Of a DNA stretch of 64,000 nucleotides, positions 35,397 through 45,772 are shown one piece after another. The notes beneath the pieces were generated by a model. The model was not told where the DNA came from. It saw nothing but the letters and a program-made list of their open reading frames with translations, and ran no database searches. A program made the translations under genes and the position numbers. This stretch comes from Omphalotus guepiniiformis (lineage: Eukaryota > Basidiomycota > Agaricomycetes > Agaricales > Omphalotaceae). The DNA is taken from positions 620,001 to 684,000 of the forward strand of contig JAQOOI010000070.1 in assembly GCA_028554645.1 (NCBI GenBank). Reading direction: 5' to 3'. The number at the start of each line of letters is the position of its first letter. Positions within the stretch are counted from its first letter, which is position 1.

Positions 35397-38300
35397 AGGG
35401 ACGATGTCCCCATCGTCCTAACTTCACTGCTAATGCTTCTGTCGGCATCTTCTTCGTTTCTACTACTTCCGTATATGCTTCAGGGATAGGTCGTAACAAT
35501 GATGTTGGGAATAAGGAAATTGGAACCTCAATCTTTCTTAACTGAGGTGGTCGTGGTCTAGTGGGGAATTTTTTATGAAACTCTTCAATTGCTTCTTTTG
35601 CGTTTGCAAGGTTTGCTAATGGTTCCCATGTTTGTTCGTGCCGCGAGTATCCCTTCCATTGGACTTTGTATCCGAATCTCCCTCCCCTATATTTCCCTGA
35701 ATCTACTATCTCTTCCACTTCAAACTCCGGTTCTTCTCCTTCTATCACTGGTGGCGGATTATCATTCTTAGGCTGTTCGGGGAATTCAGGCGGATGATAG
35801 GGTGACAGTAAAACTTCGTTAAAGACTGGATGTATCCTCTTCCAAGTCTTCGGTATCTTTAGTTGATACGACGTCGCTCCAACTTTCTTTACGACTTCAA
35901 AAGGACCAAATCGTTTATCATCCAACTTCTTCATTGGTCGATCAGAAGTCAGGTTTGTCGCTTCAAGCCATACTTTGTCATTAGGCTTATATTCGACTGA
36001 TGGTTTCCTCTTCTTGTCGTAATACCGAGTCATGTCTTCCTTTGCCTTCTTAAGCGCCGCCTCTACTTCGTCCCTGATCTTGATCATCTTATCGGCAAAT
36101 TCCTGTGCTGTGGGATTTGCCGACGGAGTTCTTGGAGCTGTTCCCTTATACGGATGTCGTCCCATATCCGCATAGAACGGAGTAACACCCGTGGCTGAGT
36201 GTATCCTATCATTCAACACGAACTCTGCTGTTGGTAACCATTCATGCCAGTCGTTCTGATGTTGATTGATAAATAACCGGAGATAATGTTCAATCTCTTG
36301 GTTCATCCGTTCCGTCTGTCCATTCGTCTGTGGGTGATATGCCGTTGTGAAGCTTCCTTGAATGCCTAATAACCGGTATAGTTCCTTCATGAATCGGGAA
36401 TGATATTGGGGTCCCCGATCATGAATAATCTTTCTCGGTAATCCGTGTATAGGAAAGATTTTGTCCCTATAGATTCTGGCCATTCCTTCAGACGTTAACG
36501 ACATGTGTGTGGGTACCAGACGTGTTCGTTTCGTGAAATGATCCACAGTCACACTTATGGCATTAAAACCTCCAGCTTCCGGTAGTTCTCCGATCAGATC
36601 CGTTCCTATGACTTCCCAGGGACCTTGTGGAACATTGTTTGTGACTAGTGTTCCCGTTGGTTTGGTTCGATGAATCTTAGTGGCCTGACACTTTTCACAC
36701 CCTTTAACGTATTTCCGTACATCCTGAGTGATTCCCGGCCACCAATAGTTTCTCGTCACCAATTCCATGGTTTTGAACTGTCCTGGATGTCCCGTCAGAA
36801 CGGTATCATGATGTAGTCCGATGATCTTTCCCCGTAACCTATTATCAATAGGCACGTAAATCCTATCCTGCCACGTCACAATTCCTTCCTCTGACTCGAC
36901 CCAATCCTTCTCTTTTCCTTCTAAAGCCTTATTCACTAGATTATCCCGCACTTTTGACTTTTTCTTGATAAGATCTAAGATCTCGTCCTCGGGCATCTCT
37001 AGTCTGTTGATCGAAAAAAGTTCCGGCTTTAAAAGTACCACATCCTCATTGTCTTTCTCCCCCGTCTCATGATTGGCCATCCTGGACAATGCATCTGGCT
37101 TTCCCATCGACTTTCCAGGTTTATGAATCAGTGTAAAGTCGTATTCAGATAATTCAGTGATCCATCGGGCTTGTCGACGATTCAATTTCTGAGGTTTTTT
37201 GAAATACTGAAGATTTTGATGATCTGTATAGATCTCAAATGACTCTTCCGCACCCATCAGATACTGTCTCCAATCTGCTAAGGAATCCATAATGGCCATC
37301 ATTTCCTTATCATAGATCTCATAATTACGTTCCGTTTCATTTAGAGATCTAGATCTGAATGCAATAGGCCACCATTTTCCATCTATCTTTTGCGATAAGA
37401 CAGCTCCGTTCGCATAATCTGAGGAATCTGCCTCGACTCTGAATTGCCCATGATCACGGGGTATGGTTAGAACAACTTCTTCGGCAATTCTACTTTTGAG
37501 TTCTTCGAATGCCTGCTGTTGCTGCTCTGTCCATTCCCACTTTGAATTCCCAGTCAGTGATGACAATGGTTTCGCCACTTGACTGAACCCTCGGATAAAT
37601 CGTCGGTAGAAGTTGCAGAAACCCAAGAAGGACTGTACTTCCTTCTTGTTTCCTGGTATTTTCCATTCTTTTACCGCTTTGACTTTCTTTGGATCCATCC
37701 GCACTTGTCCGTTTCCTACAAACACTCCAAGGTACTCGACATTACTGGTCTCGAATTCGCACTTTTCAGGTCTAAGATACAACTTGTGTTGTCGTAATAT
37801 ATCTAACACCTGTTTTACAATTGACTCGTGCTCTTCGATTGTATTTGTGAAAACCAAAATGTCGTCTAAGTACACCATGACATGACCTTCATTGATCAAA
37901 TCCCTTAAGATATGATTCATGAACGCTTGGAAGGTCGCCGGAGAATTTGTAAGACCAAAGAACATAACCGTTGGTTCAAAGAGCCCCCGATTAGTCCTAA
38001 ATGCCGCCTTCCACTCATCACCTTCTTTGATCCGGATATTATTGTATCCCCATCGAACATCCATTTTCGAAAATACTTTCGAGTCCTTCAGTTTATCAAT
38101 GAGTTCTTGAATGAGCGGCAACGGGTATTTGTTCTTTATCGTTGCTTCATTCAACTTCCGATAATCCTGAACAGGTCGAAGTTTCCCATCTTTCTTTGCC
38201 ACAAAGAAGAATGGTGAGGCCATCGGTGACTTTGATGGTCTAATTCGTCCAGATTTCAGATTTTCCTTAATGAACTCATCTAAAACTTTCTGTTCCGAAG

Positions 38301-39342
38301 GATTTAATGGATAGACCTTGCAATCTACTGGCGTAAAGTCTGGCTTCAGCTCAATTGCATGGTCCCAGGGTCTTCGTTCGGGTAAATTTTGGAAATCGGC
38401 TTCATCAAAAACATCCTTGTACTCATTGACGTATTTGTCTGCTTTCGACTCAGTCTTTTTGCCCTTTCCAAAGTTCATACTTCGAAGATATCCATCCCAA
38501 TTCAGGTAAAACAAGCGATCCCCTTCTTCCAGTTCCCGGACTTCAGCGTCGGATTCAGGTTTTAGGTAATATGGTATGTAACCACACTTCTTAGGACATC
38601 GGTCAAACTTTAAGGTTGAGTCATTCCAATCTATATTGGGATTATGACGTCTTAACCAATCGAGTCCCAGAAATATGTCCGTTTTGCCCAAATTTGTAAC
38701 AGCAAGTTCAATGCGTTCCGCATGATCTCCCATTACCAATCTGACTTCTATGAATCCTTCAATTGAACCGTCTTCGTTTAAGGTACCATCAGCATTGTAT
38801 ACCGGCATCTTTACTGGTAATTTCTTAACAGTTAAGCCATGTCGCTCTACGAATTCTTTATTGACGCAAGAACCCGTTGCTCCACTGTCAAGTAATGCTG
38901 ATGTCTCTATCTGCTTGCCACTCTCGATGTCTTCGATTGTAACAGACAACTTGAGATCTTTTCCTTTAGTACCTTTTACGAACCGCAAGTTTTTCTTAAG
39001 TGACTTTACGGCTGTGATGGCTTCGCTGATGTCCAATGACCGGATCTGGGCAACCATTTCTTCTGATGCTTCCCTGGCCCGACAGGTTGGCATCCATGCT
39101 CTCAGAATTCCCACCGCTCGTTCTGACTCATCCTCCCTTACTCTCTGCGCTATCCATTCTGGTGAATTCGGCGGATAACGTTCTCTCACAGGTTTTGAAT
39201 CGGACTTTGTAGATACTGACGCAAATTTATTCTCAGGATGATTAAATACAAAGTGAAAATTGCTGTCCTTGTGATCTACACTAGACTGTTCCGATTCTAA
39301 CTCAGAAGGACCTGTATTCACTTCTGAGCTCTGACAAAACCC
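35395..39342 (-). CDS. pol: Pol polyprotein: protease, reverse transcriptase, RNase H, integrase, chromodomain
   Basis: The open frame runs 39489-35395, in the -1 frame relative to gag, with no ATG near its start. Translation most likely enters by -1 slippage at 39342-39336. In order along the frame: aspartic protease (ALLDSGATGSCVNKEF, about residue 200), reverse transcriptase (KDGKLRPVQDYRKLN, VMFFGLTNSPATFQAFMN, YLDDILVF), RNase H region (EADSSDYANGAVLSQ, IYDKEMMAIM, YTDHQNLQYF), integrase zinc finger HHCC (HHDTVLTGHPGQF, CEKCQATK) and catalytic core (GTDLIGELP, HDRGPQYHSRFMKEL, HPQTNGQTER), and finally a chromodomain (VEEIVDSGKYRGGRFGYKV, WKGYSRHEQTWEPLANL). Chromodomains steer integration to marked chromatin. 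No stop or frameshift interrupts it. Confidence 0.95.
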   Translation of the reverse strand, partial: GFCQSSEVNTGPSELESEQSSVDHKDSNFHFVFNHPENKFASVSTKSDSKPVRERYPPNSPEWIAQRVREDESERAVGILRAWMPTCRAREASEEMVAQIRSLDISEAITAVKSLKKNLRFVKGTKGKDLKLSVTIEDIESGKQIETSALLDSGATGSCVNKEFVERHGLTVKKLPVKMPVYNADGTLNEDGSIEGFIEVRLVMGDHAERIELAVTNLGKTDIFLGLDWLRRHNPNIDWNDSTLKFDRCPKKCGYIPYYLKPESDAEVRELEEGDRLFYLNWDGYLRSMNFGKGKKTESKADKYVNEYKDVFDEADFQNLPERRPWDHAIELKPDFTPVDCKVYPLNPSEQKVLDEFIKENLKSGRIRPSKSPMASPFFFVAKKDGKLRPVQDYRKLNEATIKNKYPLPLIQELIDKLKDSKVFSKMDVRWGYNNIRIKEGDEWKAAFRTNRGLFEPTVMFFGLTNSPATFQAFMNHILRDLINEGHVMVYLDDILVFTNTIEEHESIVKQVLDILRQHKLYLRPEKCEFETSNVEYLGVFVGNGQVRMDPKKVKAVKEWKIPGNKKEVQSFLGFCNFYRRFIRGFSQVAKPLSSLTGNSKWEWTEQQQQAFEELKSRIAEEVVLTIPRDHGQFRVEADSSDYANGAVLSQKIDGKWWPIAFRSRSLNETERNYEIYDKEMMAIMDSLADWRQYLMGAEESFEIYTDHQNLQYFKKPQKLNRRQARWITELSEYDFTLIHKPGKSMGKPDALSRMANHETGEKDNEDVVLLKPELFSINRLEMPEDEILDLIKKKSKVRDNLVNKALEGKEKDWVESEEGIVTWQDRIYVPIDNRLRGKIIGLHHDTVLTGHPGQFKTMELVTRNYWWPGITQDVRKYVKGCEKCQATKIHRTKPTGTLVTNNVPQGPWEVIGTDLIGELPEAGGFNAISVTVDHFTKRTRLVPTHMSLTSEGMARIYRDKIFPIHGLPRKIIHDRGPQYHSRFMKELYRLLGIQGSFTTAYHPQTNGQTERMNQEIEHYLRLFINQHQNDWHEWLPTAEFVLNDRIHSATGVTPFYADMGRHPYKGTAPRTPSANPTAQEFADKMIKIRDEVEAALKKAKEDMTRYYDKKRKPSVEYKPNDKVWLEATNLTSDRPMKKLDDKRFGPFEVVKKVGATSYQLKIPKTWKRIHPVFNEVLLSPYHPPEFPEQPKNDNPPPVIEGEEPEFEVEEIVDSGKYRGGRFGYKVQWKGYSRHEQTWEPLANLANAKEAIEEFHKKFPTRPRPPQLRKIEVPISLFPTSLLRPIPEAYTEVVETKKMPTEALAVKLGRWGHRP

Positions 39343-40211
39343 GTATCCGATTTCAACCAGTTCAAGAACCAGCTCGGTGGCTGTTCTTCTTTCTTCTCTT
39401 CCTCCTGCACGTTCACCTGCCTCACTCTCTGACCCCGCTTCGCTGGACAATCCCGCGAGATGTGTCCCTTCTGTCCGCAATTGAAGCACTGCCCATTCCT
39501 TCGGGCCGCGTCAATGTCCATGGGTTTACCTATACCCCCAAAGGTTGTTCCTGTGGCGTCTCTCCGATCACCACTTCCTGCCGCCTGTTGCGGACTTTCT
39601 CTTCTTGGCGTAAACGCCGGTCGGTTCTGGTTCTGATTCTTGCGCCATTCCTGACGCCTTCTCCATAGTTGATCAATCTTGATCACTATGTCCTTCCATT
39701 CGTCGTACACTTTGGGCAACTCGTCCCTCGTGTAAATGGCATCAATTGTTTTCTCATTAATGCCCTTCTCGATGAGCCGCACCACGTACGGGTCATCCTT
39801 CTTGTAATCCGCCTCCGTCAACAGTATCTCCAACTCCTGGAAATACTCCTCTGCCGTTCCTGCTCCCTGTTTCAACAACTCCACCTTCTCCTGTGCTGTC
39901 CTCTGCAGACCGGAATCTAGGAACGCCTTGTTCAAGGCTTGCTTGAATTGCGCCCAGTCCTTCTGCCACTTCTCGTTGTCTTGGTCAAAATGGGTGTTGT
40001 AGTAATTATTCACCCATCCGTCCACAAGCTTTCCATTCATGAAAGAGATTGCAACATCAATCCTTTCATCGTCGGTCGTGATACCATTTTTCTTATCACG
40101 AATGTATGTAAAGAGCCTTCGACGCCAATTCTTGAACTCAGATTTGACGCCAGTGAAGTTGTCGGGTTTGTTGAGGAGTGATTTTCCTCGCGAGGTGTCG
40201 ATTTCAGACAT
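39318..40211 (-). CDS. gag: Gag structural protein with CCHC zinc knuckle
   Basis: 297 residues from an ATG at 40211. The N-terminal two thirds match the retrotransposon Gag capsid family (FKNWRRRLFTYI, GWVNNYYNTHF, FLDSGLQRTAQEKVELLKQG, YFQELEILLTEA). A CCHC knuckle, CFNCGQKGHISRDC, follows near residue 245. The stop TGA lies 15 nt past the slippery heptamer, so most ribosomes end here while a fraction shift to Pol. It forms the cytoplasmic virus-like particle. Confidence 0.95.
   Translation of the reverse strand: MSEIDTSRGKSLLNKPDNFTGVKSEFKNWRRRLFTYIRDKKNGITTDDERIDVAISFMNGKLVDGWVNNYYNTHFDQDNEKWQKDWAQFKQALNKAFLDSGLQRTAQEKVELLKQGAGTAEEYFQELEILLTEADYKKDDPYVVRLIEKGINEKTIDAIYTRDELPKVYDEWKDIVIKIDQLWRRRQEWRKNQNQNRPAFTPRRESPQQAAGSGDRRDATGTTFGGIGKPMDIDAARRNGQCFNCGQKGHISRDCPAKRGQRVRQVNVQEEEKKEEQPPSWFLNWLKSDTGFVRAQK
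39336..39342 (-). promoter_or_regulatory. Putative -1 ribosomal frameshift site GGGTTTT
   Basis: In the gag zero frame the sequence reads ACG-GGT-TTT-GTC, so G-GGT-TTT is a canonical X-XXY-YYZ heptamer. A -1 slip gives GGG-TTT-TGT and enters the pol frame, which is open through this point. It sits within the 172-nt gag/pol overlap. A downstream stimulatory pseudoknot was not assessed. Confidence 0.75.
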
Positions 40212-40745
40212 TCTGATAGGGGTAGAAGGTCGGGTAGAATAGGGAGATGATGCAAGAGATTTGTAGGAAGGTGTGATAGGTGATGGGATAGTAGTTTCTT
40301 CGAAGAGACTGCTAAAGTTCCCCCAAGATTCCGTAATGGTAGAGTTTACTTCGGTCCGTCAGTAACCTCACGAAGAGATTTCGGGACCTTTTCTACCTCT
40401 AATAGACGAGTTCCTAATCTGTGCTTGTTTGCTGAGTAAACCTGGGCGTGCCTTTCTAGGAGTGCACCTCGTTCCCCAAGCGCAAAGTCCCCTCCCCGAA
40501 GGTTGGTTATCAGACGATGCTTTCTGCTGCCAGTACCGAGTCGGACTCAACGTTACTCGTTTGTACTATAGGCGCAATTACTCTAATGGAGCACAGATTC
40601 CTAATTCGGACGGAAACCCGAATATCAAAGGGAGAAAATGAAGTAAGCGTGTGAAGGGTCAAGAGAAACTTACTTGCTACTGAAATAGCAACAAGAAGGC
40701 GATTTGAATTGTGTTGGTCGGGTGAGTTGTGTAGCTTCGATCTTA
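40212..40745 (-). other. Retrotransposon 5' leader
   Basis: 534 bp between the 5' LTR and the gag ATG. The first bases after the LTR in element orientation are TAAGATCGAAGCTACAC. They do not match the 3' end of initiator tRNA-Met (the usual primer of many Ty3-type elements), so the primer is another tRNA or a self-priming mechanism. Confidence 0.6.
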
Positions 40746-41199
40746 TGTCAGCGACTCGAGTTGTCAAACTCAAATAACCAAACACAAGAATCTCAGTTTC
40801 ACACGAATAAGAGAAAAGCAGAAAATAGAATTGAGAAGAGGAATGATACAAAGATGTTATGCTAAGTACAAGTCTAAACTCGAGGAGTTATTGACAAGAT
40901 CGAAGCTAAAGAAATATCTACCTAAGCGGACTTGTTATATACGTAAATAAAACCCTAAACCCTGGGCTATAACCCTTGACTAATCCACCGTGTGTCTACC
41001 ATGAGTTCGATCGCCTCAAGTGTTTCATTAATGATCGTGATCGCCTTGAGGTCTACATGCTTGATCTCGATCATTATGCTACCTACGTGTGTATTTAATA
41101 TAACCCTAGATCTATAACTTAAGATGCTATCTACTGATAATAAAAGTGTCCATATGTACAAACAATGAGATAAGATGAAAAAAGAAAACGTTCGTAACA
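40746..41199 (-). repeat. 5' LTR (right copy on the plus strand)
   Basis: 454 bp, pair of 34930-35383. It carries the element's promoter. The right target duplication AGGAC follows at 41200-41204. Confidence 0.96.
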
Positions 41200-41430
41200 A
41201 GGACGGACCGATTGAACCGGAGGCCAGCCTTAACTGACCACGGAGCGCAAGAGAAACGCTGACTAATCAGGCCTCCGGCAATGACAACCGACTTAACCGG
41301 AGGCCCGCTTAACTGACCATAAGTGCGCAAAAACGAGGGCCGAAAATGCTGACTAATATACAATTATTACATATACAATTTAAGGTCGCTCCGATCAAAG
41401 CGGAGGCCCGCTTAACCGTCAAATTTTTGG
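41200..41430. repeat. Degenerate short tandem repeat around CGGAGGCC
   Basis: Three related blocks contain (A)CCGGAGGCC(C)GC.TTAACTGACCA: near 41215, near 41295 and (shorter, CGGAGGCCCGCTTAACCGTC) near 41400. They are separated by variants of GCGCAAxAxACG...GCTGACTAAT. The chromovirus is inserted at the left edge of this array. Unknown repeat family. Confidence 0.6.
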
Positions 41431-43169
41431 CTGGACGGTGCCGCCATAAGAACGAATCCTTCGTTACACTCCGAATTCGTAACTACTAGCCCTTACTAGC
41501 CTCACTGGGCTGCGCGGAGTCTGTCTATCCACATCCTTCGTAGCAACCCGGTCTCAGTGGAGAGTCCCGTTGAACTAAGCGAAGTGGCACAGATCTCACT
41601 CATCTTTGCATGCGCGTACTAGTTCCAATCTAATCGTTAGCGTGGTGTCGGGATCTCGAATGTTGCTTCCAGCCTTCCAAGTGTTGTCATATGTACTACC
41701 AACTCAGACCGATGATCATCGATATTCAAGAACAGTGACCTAGATTCAACTCCGTAGCTTTACGTGTCCGTAAGTATCAACCCTCATCGCATCTGAACAG
41801 GGAACCAAGTTGGAGATCTTGAACTTACACTCCACCGACTCTGATTTCACATTATTCTGACTTCTAGAGGCTCTCCACTGGTCTGCAGATCTACTTACAC
41901 TGGCAGCTGAGAGCTCAAGGTCCTTAACATGATCTGGATTCTAAATTCAAGCCCCTTCAAGACTCAAGTTCAATAATCATCCATCGCTCCACCGTATCTC
42001 AATCTCTGGAATCGGTAGGGAAGTCTTCCAGTGTCCACAGGAGTCCTTGAGCAGCAGTTGAGCAGTACCAGACAGTACCGCCATTCTTGAAACTGTTTCG
42101 TCTATATATGAAATATACAAAGTACTGTATGCTTTTAAAATTCATCTGAAATCTTACTTATACACTGCTTATACATACCAGGGACCTCTCCCGACCCTAC
42201 CAACCTCCAACTCCACCCCACCGCAAGCTGAGGAGTAAGTAAGTACCAGCACAGAGTCGCCGCCACGGGGTCACGGAGGCCTTCTGTGACCGCACCGAAC
42301 ACCGATACACCGATACATACCTGATGGGTGTAAAGCCGCAGTCTTTCGAGTTACTTTGGAAACACCAGCGACTCGGGCAGGCCTGAAACGCGGTATAGCG
42401 GCGGGCGGCCAACTTGAGTCTTGCTCCAACTTGGTGGCCATACTTATTTTTGTTTCAAGTAGGCTCGGTGACCACTGACCGGTCGGGCACTTGGAGCCTG
42501 GAGGAACTTGGCCATTGGCTAGTTCTAACTTCTCTGCTTTCTCTGCTGGTCCACTGGAGGACCCTGTTGTGGTGTACACATAGTATTTCACAAGATTTAC
42601 CCGTAGAATCCGGATAGGCCCCCATTTCGGTATTCTGGCCAGTGGCAAGGGGCTAGAGCTTTACTGCGGTATCAAGGGATTTACAAGTTACATGTGAGGA
42701 TAAGCGTATATGCATACGCTGGTACATGAGCAGGGTATGCAGAATCAAAATCGACTATGGTCATAGCATATGTAGACTTGTATCAATATCGTTATCTGAA
42801 CTTACTAAGGGATACTTATTGTATTAGTATAACGAATTCGCCAGGAATCGATTACTTGGGAATGTAACAGACACTACGATGGAGCAAGCTGGACTCCAGC
42901 CAGATGAAATAAGCTATGGCTTGTACGATGAGGAATGCAAATAAGTTGTGTCGATGTTAAGAAAAAAAATACATTGATAAGAAGGACTGAATGCCTATGC
43001 GAAAATGGTTCTGTAAGAAGAACAATGCATGCATGGATGACGGGAGAGATACAAATGCAACATGAAAACGAATGTCGTTTAATAATGAGTAGTTCAAATG
43101 AGAGTCATGATAGAATAAGAAAGCAGAGAAAGCAAAACATGCAAAAATCATAAAAGCAAGAAAAAAAAA
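41431..43169. other. Intergenic region, no supported gene
   Basis: About 1.7 kb with no coding exon chain and no clear repeat. The open frame at 42271-42648 (minus) has no ATG context or motif support. The right end is the 3' flank of the Ser/Pro-rich gene and is A-rich. Confidence 0.45.
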
Positions 43170-44228
43170 TCATAACGAGCGCAACGCATGCATAATATCC
43201 TCAAGATCGCGTTCTTCATATCGATGGCCACCTTTTTCACGGAACCATCTTTTACTTTGTCGCTTTGGCGATGCTGCACGGAAAGGTATACCATGAGCGG
43301 ACCACGAGTCATCCTCGTGTTGTCGAGCAGGCTTTCCCTCAGCCTCAACATACTCATCGACTTCCGACTCGGCCGTTTCGCCAAAATCCAAAGTGTCAAG
43401 GTCCAAGTCATCATCAGTAGAAGACGAATCGTCGTCCCTCAAGTCCATCAGCTTTTTAGCAATAACAGCCTCAAGCGAATGAACCTTTCCACTCTCCTTC
43501 GTACTCCCCAAGTAACTTAGTCGTTTGATGACTTCTTCTCTCGATTGAGCATTACGAGAGGCAGCCGCAATGTAGGGAACCATATCGTCCGGCACACTCT
43601 CCCCGAGATACCGCCGAAGCTTCGACAAGCGTTTACGCCTAGCTGATGTAGGTGTAGGCGCTTCTGGTATGAAAGGGGATACCGGACTAGGGTGGTTCGA
43701 CTTACAGCACGGTGGTGCTAGCGCGTCCGGCGAAGTCTGTAATGAAAGAGAGGTGAAAGGTTTCGGTTTTCGCCGCGATGAAGGCGGAGAAAGGCGCAGC
43801 GGCTCTACCTGATCGTGAGACGTCGGAGGCGGCATAGGAGTGGCGGGAGTAACGGATATGGAGACATCTGGCTTGGGAACTGAGGTCGTCGGTAACGAAG
43901 GGAGAGGGCGTATTGTAGAGTTCCGACGTGTTACGGGCGGGGCGGATTTCGGACAAGGAGGTAAAGGTAAAGGGCGAATAGCCCTGCGAGACGAACACGA
44001 TCCGGCACCATCCTCACTGCTGCTGAGGGTAGATGTAGAGCAAGACGATATCAAAGAAACCTCTGAAAGAGTCGCGTGATGCCCATGATAATTTTCTTGG
44101 GCACTGAACGCGTACTTTGGAGGAACAGGTAGTGGTGTGACAACGTCGAGATTGAGTCTTAGGGATTGAATAGTTTCCAATCTGCCAGAAGAACTAGATG
44201 AACCCGCGCAGCTAGAAGAGGGCGACAT
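43170..44228 (-). CDS. Ser/Pro-rich protein of unknown function, single exon
   Basis: 352 residues from the first real ATG (44228; the frame is open further upstream but only with non-ATG codons). The N-terminal two thirds are Ser/Pro-rich, with several PLP-type motifs (RPLPLPPCPKSAPP, RPLPSLPTT, VTPLPVPPK) that could bind SH3 domains. A more ordered segment follows near residues 215-260 (RLSKLRRYLGESVPDDMV, SREEVIKRLSYLGS). An acidic Asp/Ser tract and a basic tail ending ERDLEDIMHALRSL complete the chain. No signal peptide or membrane segment. Family not recognised; probably cytosolic or cortical. The SH3-multidomain gene in this window is a conceivable partner class, but nothing ties the two directly. 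Confidence 0.75.
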   Translation of the reverse strand: MSPSSSCAGSSSSSGRLETIQSLRLNLDVVTPLPVPPKYAFSAQENYHGHHATLSEVSLISSCSTSTLSSSEDGAGSCSSRRAIRPLPLPPCPKSAPPVTRRNSTIRPLPSLPTTSVPKPDVSISVTPATPMPPPTSHDQVEPLRLSPPSSRRKPKPFTSLSLQTSPDALAPPCCKSNHPSPVSPFIPEAPTPTSARRKRLSKLRRYLGESVPDDMVPYIAAASRNAQSREEVIKRLSYLGSTKESGKVHSLEAVIAKKLMDLRDDDSSSTDDDLDLDTLDFGETAESEVDEYVEAEGKPARQHEDDSWSAHGIPFRAASPKRQSKRWFREKGGHRYEERDLEDIMHALRSL

Positions 44229-45772
44229 GGTGTCCACGATGGAAACCAAGAGTGACTGGTGAAAAGGGTTGTAGAAAAGGAAAACCAACCAAGAGAGGCT
44301 GTGTAAATAAGACCTGGGTTTGTAGTGAGATTTTCAACCCGATCGGGAGGACAACAATTGTCAAATTACATACTTCTTGTAGGCGTCATTTGAGCGTGCC
44401 GCAACTGAGCTTCTTAACATTCAAGCTTCCAATCACTTTTTTGGTTGACTGCGGGAACCGCGTAAGGCCTGAAAAGGCTGAAAGACTAATTATGTTCCTT
44501 CCTTCAGCTTTTTAGGCCAGAAAAGTGTCTCCTCAGGCAACACGCAGAGGTCCAGGATGCTGGTTAGGCCGAAGGCGCTCGATGTCAACCGCAATACTTA
44601 CATGCTGACACGGGAAGCGAAACGAGGCAAACATAAGTAATGATGAAGCTACAGGACATGAGGCGAGCTTGAACTTCCCAATATGCCGAAGGGAGACAAC
44701 GGAGGACTCAGGAGAAGACAAGCGGCAGAAAGGGTCAACCTGGTCAGGGTTGAACAGATGACGTGGTCGTAACTCGTTACAGCACTACCGTTACTATTTT
44801 CGTATGTTGTTCCGTACAAATTCAATTGGTGGGCGTGAAGGCCTGCCCGAGCTGTGAGCCTGTGCCCGAGCAACCTTCAAAGTGACCGGCGACTGCATTG
44901 CCTCTTTTCTCCACAAATAGGCTCCAGCAACAGGCGAAATTTACAGTGAGTATGTCTCTGTATGCCTGAGAGAGGTTGTACATCAGATAGCCATCTATCA
45001 CACTTCTATCACTTGTCCTGAAAATCCGTATCCAATACCAAGGCCAAAACGTTTCCAAAAAGAGCATCGCTGTCATCGATATTCCGACGCTCGAGAGAGT
45101 TCAGCTGTATGTATTTACCCAGGACAAGACAGGACAAGACTTGCAAGAATTACAGGGCCGGATTCCGGACGCATCCTTCAGTCAGGATGACGACTTGACA
45201 GATGTAAACAGCTGATGGGAATTGCTATTTTCAATTTTCGATGTGAAAGAATGTATTCCGGATCCTTGAATTGTTGAATGACTGGGAATGTTCGGGACCT
45301 GGAGGTCTACCGTGAATATCGCAGGCCAACCATTGGTAGACAGAAAGCATGTATGTAGAAGTATGATTCGAGGGAGAACTGAAAGCCACATATGAATACA
45401 TCGCGCTCGAACCACGCTTCAAAGAAAGTAAATCAGGGTATCTATATATTCAGTGGGTTTATACTCGGTTTTACATATCCGAATAACTTATAACGCAAGT
45501 TCTCCATGTATCGTACACGAGGCTTTAGCCGCGAAAGTATTCCAAGGCTATGTCAGTCAACCGCAAAAACAAGGGAAAGCAAAAAAGACTGCAGACAAAG
45601 CAGAATAAATGTCCGAACTCTGTAGAACGTTCCAGCCAACTATCCTGTCACTGGACCATACGCACGCAACTTCCTACCACGAACATAAACAAAGCGGGGC
45701 CCGTATCATTCGGGGTCGATGTTCATCTCTTCATGAGAACATCTGACTTGCTCTGATAGGAATATGTGAACA
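44229..45772. other. Intergenic region upstream of the Ser/Pro-rich gene
   Basis: About 1.5 kb holding the promoter of the 43170-44228 gene and the 3' flank of the S41 peptidase gene. No further coding exons, repeats or RNA genes recognised. Confidence 0.5.

Larger units (their letters stand above)
34930..41199 (-). mobile_element. Full-length Ty3/gypsy chromovirus retrotransposon
   Basis: A 6,270-bp element on the minus strand. Its two 454-bp LTRs start TGTTACGAACG and end GTCGCTGACA in element orientation, are identical as far as I can compare by eye, and are flanked by the 5-bp duplication AGGAC (34925-34929 and 41200-41204). Gag and Pol frames are both open. The order PR-RT-RNase H-INT followed by a C-terminal chromodomain defines the chromovirus branch (Metaviridae). 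Identical LTRs and open frames indicate recent insertion and possible activity. Confidence 0.97.
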
